From Parcubacteria group bacterium (GTDB lineage Bacteria > Patescibacteriota > Minisyncoccia > Minisyncoccales > JAGUVE01), in assembly GCA_020063075.1 (NCBI GenBank), contig JAGUVE010000055.1, positions 1 through 8,999 of the forward strand: 8,999 nucleotides of DNA, read 5' to 3'. This document shows, one piece after another, positions 8,201 to 8,999 of this stretch (its first letter is position 1; every line of letters starts with the position of its first letter). Under the pieces are notes generated by a model. It was not told where the DNA came from, searched no databases, and saw only the letters and a list, made by a program, of their open reading frames with translations. The position numbers and the translations under genes are program-made.

Positions 8201-8915
8201 CAGGCAATGTCCAAGGAGTGGTAGTCCAGACAAGGAAATAGGTATTTTCAAGATTTAAGTTTTGAGATGTGGTTTTGAGTTTTGAGTTTTGAGTTTTGAG
8301 TTTAAATTTCACATATATTGCTGGTTCTTTAATTTTTTTATAACCCAACGCCACCTCGTGGCTTGAAAGAGAAGTTCCGCATCTCGGGCAATAAGGAACT
8401 ACCTTGTAGTCCTGATAAAGCAGGCCTTTTTTGTAAATTTCTTTTAAAATCCGCCAAACCGTCTCAATGTAGTCAGCCGTATAAGTAATGTAGGGGTCTT
8501 CCATGTCCAGCCAAAAACCGATTCTTTCAGTTAGTTTTTCCCAGTCCTTTTTGTATTCCCACACCGAGCCCCGGCATTTTTTGTTAAATTTAGCAATGCC
8601 GTATTTCTCAATATCCTTTTTTGTTTTTAAATCCAGTTTTTTCTCAATTTCTAATTCAACCGGCAAGCCGTGAGTATCCCAGCCGGCTTTCCTCAAAACC
8701 CTGAGTCCCCGCATCGTTTTATAGCGGGGAATAATGTCTTTGAAAATTCGGGCTAAAATATGGTGGATTCCGGGGCGAGCGTTAGCCGTCGGCGGTCCCT
8801 CGTAAAAAACGAAGTTCTTCGCTTTCTTTCTTTGTTCAACTGATTTCTCAAAAATTTTATTTTCCTGCCAAAATTTTAATATTTTTTCTTCCAATTTAGG
8901 AAAATTTATCTCCAT
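5220..8915 (-). CDS. ileS: Isoleucyl-tRNA synthetase (type 2) with an embedded histidine-phosphatase domain
   Basis: Attaches isoleucine to tRNA-Ile in the cytoplasm and edits valine errors. At 1231 residues it is about 190 longer than usual. The Rossmann fold begins with PPTANARPGIHH, so the HIGH motif is GIHH (49-52). The CP1 editing domain spans about 195-430 with TTTPWTLP (231-238) and HIAPAFGEDD (359-368). Zinc-type cysteines are C176/C179, C431/C434, C503/C506 and C738/C741. KMSKS is at 848-852, then the anticodon-binding domain and a type-2 C-terminal region (KVRQPIASLKI). Residues about 527-717 are a complete histidine phosphatase lying between C506 and C738. Four loops are heptanucleotide expansions, and residues about 745-756 come from a palindrome. 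The last roughly 10 residues, VPTSSGLNKHV, are largely encoded by another palindrome. The start is fixed by an in-frame TAG two codons upstream; the stop is TGA, overlapping recO. Confidence 0.97.
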   Translation of the reverse strand: MEINFPKLEEKILKFWQENKIFEKSVEQRKKAKNFVFYEGPPTANARPGIHHILARIFKDIIPRYKTMRGLRVLRKAGWDTHGLPVELEIEKKLDLKTKKDIEKYGIAKFNKKCRGSVWEYKKDWEKLTERIGFWLDMEDPYITYTADYIETVWRILKEIYKKGLLYQDYKVVPYCPRCGTSLSSHEVALGYKKIKEPAIYVKFKLKTQNSKLKTTSQNLNLENTYFLVWTTTPWTLPGNVALAVGKGIDYVLVSECGEAEFVPNVPVYREESAPKLIIAKDILEKSAGGKDEYEKRVAKGDDIIFKGVALKVIETFRDKDLLGLEYEQLFDFVRPDKHAFKVVAGDFVTTQEGSGIVHIAPAFGEDDMNVAKGNDLPVLMTVNLQGKFKSEIKKWAGIFVKDADPKIIEDLKERNILLKEELYEHDYPFCWRCNSPLLYYAKESWFINMQKVKNNLISNNQKINWVPSHLKEGRFGEWLRGVKDWTLSRERYWGTPLPVWQCKNCEKMEVIGSLQDLLSQKFSNNNYFFFRHGHSLRQVKNLASSWPEKAKFPLTKEGKAEVLKQAKKLKKEKISLIFSSDLLRTKETAEIISKETGAKIIFDKRLREVNVGIFNNKDAKLVWQYLSKEKNPYETKIPKGESFLAVRKRVYNFLKATDQKEQNKNILIVSHEFPLSMLEKTLAGFSLKEFVDWRRENRDKLLKTGTWRKIEFKKLPFNPDMELDFHRPYADEVKFYCQNCLNGTLSVPNITLSVMERVPEVIDCWFDSGSMPFSQAHWPFSKNSKFKIQNSKLKPPILFPADYISEGIDQTRGWFYTLLAVSTLLGFGPSYKNVISLGHVLDEKGEKMSKSKGNAVDPWQIIEKYGADATRWYFYTINQPGDSKLFSEKDVDLALKKFILTLWNCYAFFETYAKNLKFKILNLKSKNLLDKWIISRLNGLILEATQKLDNYDVTASARAIENFVINDLSLWYIRRSRRRFQNPANKKELKEASEILNFVILTLNKLSAPFIPFLSEKIHQNFYYETRTRSVHLEDWPKINEKLINKELEEKMILVREIVNLGLKERARLGIKVRQPIASLKIKNQKSKIKNDKKLLELIKDEVNVKKIIFDEGIEKEVELDTKITPELKEEGIIREVTRNIQEMRKKAGFRPEDKISVWCSGSQNLNDILAKNKEIIRREGKIKALQIGEKRKEIFDAEKQLEIDKQKLWLGIKKDPDFVPTSSGLNKHV
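5238..5263 (-). repeat. Palindromic element at the ileS / recO junction
   Basis: TCCCGAC (5238-5244) and GTCGGGA (5248-5254) form a perfect seven-pair stem with a GAT loop, followed by CAAAGTCGG (5255-5263). The unit aligns with 4448-4474 at the next gene junction, apart from a three-base indel and a few substitutions, so the two look like copies of one element. Here it is translated as the C-terminal tail of IleRS and ends 11 bases before the recO start. Confidence 0.65.
5641..5675 (-). repeat. Heptanucleotide tandem repeat in ileS (unit TTTTTGA, plus-strand sense)
   Basis: Four perfect copies of TTTTTGA occupy 5641-5668, followed by a TTTTGAG variant. Because seven is not a multiple of three, the units cycle through codon phases and encode KIKNQKSKIKND after the conserved KVRQPIASL of the C-terminal IleRS region. 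The direct neighbour GAGCGAAGCGA resembles the palindrome core at 4432-4442. Confidence 0.85.
6133..6174 (-). repeat. Degenerate heptanucleotide repeat in ileS
   Basis: On the minus strand, units such as AAAATCT, AAAATTT, AAAATAT, TAAATCT and TAAATCT follow each other. They encode LKFKILNLKSKN between FFETYA and LLDKWIISRLN, where other IleRS proteins have a loop of variable sequence leading into the anticodon-binding domain. Confidence 0.7.
6537..6571 (-). repeat. Heptanucleotide tandem repeat in ileS (unit TTTTGAA, plus-strand sense)
   Basis: Four perfect TTTTGAA copies (6537-6564) are followed by TTTTTAC and preceded by a TTTGAG partial unit. They encode KNSKFKIQNSKLK between the conserved DSGSMPFSQAHWPF and FPADYISEGIDQTRGW blocks, a loop whose length varies among IleRS proteins. 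Confidence 0.88.
6651..6686 (-). repeat. Double palindrome translated inside the IleRS zinc ribbon
   Basis: CACGCT-T-AGCGTG (6651-6663) and GGGACGCT-A-AGCGTCCC (6670-6686) stand side by side, and CGCTTAGCG of the first is the reverse complement of CGCTAAGCG in the second, so the two can also pair with each other. The insert is read in frame as GTLSVPNITLSV between the cysteine pair C738/C741 and the conserved RVPEVIDCWFDSGS. In related enzymes this step is only a few residues. Confidence 0.8.
6765..7337 (-). other. Histidine-phosphatase (phosphoglycerate mutase-like) domain encoded within ileS
   Basis: This segment encodes IleRS residues about 527-717. It has the full branch-1 histidine-phosphatase signature: FFFRHGHS with R532 and nucleophile H533, FSSDLLRTKETA with R585 and the usual S-S-x-L-x-R-T-x-E-T pattern, LREVNVGIF (607-615), KGES with E642, and ILIVSHE with H672. 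The domain is flanked by IGSLQDLLSQ before and ELDFHRPYADEV after, both normal IleRS sequence, and the reading frame is continuous. It is therefore a nested domain insertion, not a neighbouring gene or an assembly join. The substrate cannot be told from sequence; the pattern resembles broad-specificity phosphatases (PhoE/CobC-like) more than glycolytic mutases, by eye only. Confidence 0.93.
8260..8306 (-). repeat. Heptanucleotide tandem repeat in ileS (unit TTTTGAG, plus-strand sense)
   Basis: Four perfect TTTTGAG copies (8273-8300) are preceded by an isolated copy at 8260-8266 and followed by TTTAAAT. They encode KFKLKTQNSKLKTTSQN at the start of the CP1 editing domain, between IYVKF and the conserved FLVWTTTPWTLPGN. 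Compared with other IleRS proteins this makes a longer, Lys/Asn/Ser-rich loop. Confidence 0.87.
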
Positions 8916-8924
8916 AATCTACTA

Positions 8925-8953
8925 AGAATATCATTTTAATGTATTTTTTTCAA
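8925..8953 (-). promoter_or_regulatory. Candidate sigma-70-type promoter for ileS
   Basis: On the minus strand TTGAAA (8953-8948) and TATTCT (8930-8925) are separated by 17 bases, the optimal spacing. The first box matches the -35 consensus at five of six positions and the second matches the -10 at four of six. The -10 box ends nine bases before the ileS ATG, so transcription would begin at or next to the start codon, giving a leaderless or almost leaderless message. That agrees with the lack of a Shine-Dalgarno there. In AT-rich DNA such matches arise by chance. Confidence 0.4.
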
Positions 8954-8976
8954 ACCCGGTAGAGAAATTTCGATAG

Positions 8977-8996
8977 GGTTTTTCTAAAGAAAAACC
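8977..8996. repeat. AT-rich perfect hairpin upstream of ileS
   Basis: GGTTTTTC (8977-8984) and GAAAAACC (8989-8996) form an eight-pair stem with a TAAA loop. No U-tract follows on either strand inside the window, so a terminator for an upstream gene is possible but not shown. The remainder of 8916-8999 holds only the candidate promoter. Confidence 0.5.
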
Positions 8997-8999
8997 AAC

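Overview
The window looks like part of a small, AT-rich bacterial genome, most likely from the Candidate Phyla Radiation (Patescibacteria, for example Parcubacteria). This lineage call is an inference. It rests on the type-2 isoleucyl-tRNA synthetase, the single-chain glycyl-tRNA synthetase, the membrane-anchored multi-domain surface protein, the nuclease with a C-terminal excalibur domain, and AT-rich heptanucleotide repeats inside genes. No rRNA or tRNA is present to settle it. TGA ends ileS and tryptophan is written TGG, so the standard bacterial code fits and the UGA-recoded CPR groups are unlikely.

All five genes lie on the minus strand, so transcription runs from high to low coordinates. 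First is ileS (8915-5220), then recO (5227-4478, overlapping ileS by 8 bases). A single-pass surface protein built from Ig/DUF11-like beta domains follows (4385-2691), then glyS (to 1334, overlapping the surface-protein gene by 8 or 17 bases). After a 243-base gap comes a membrane-anchored thermonuclease whose 3' end leaves the window (1090-1). The tight overlaps suggest that ileS-recO-surface protein-glyS form one transcription unit. A plausible promoter sits immediately upstream of ileS.

The most unusual feature is in ileS. A complete histidine-phosphatase domain, with all its catalytic residues, sits inside the synthetase between the two CxxC halves of a zinc ribbon. The same protein has the swapped HIGH motif, GIHH, known from some type-2 IleRS enzymes. 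At least four loops of IleRS and one loop of RecO are built from heptanucleotide tandem repeats. GC-rich palindromes occur at both gene junctions around recO and inside the IleRS zinc ribbon, where they are translated as short in-frame inserts.

The gap between glyS and the nuclease is a GC-rich island in an AT-rich setting. It can fold into several hairpins, one of which needs G-U pairs that exist only in the minus-strand transcript. This makes it a candidate structured RNA or a dispersed repeat of unknown identity.
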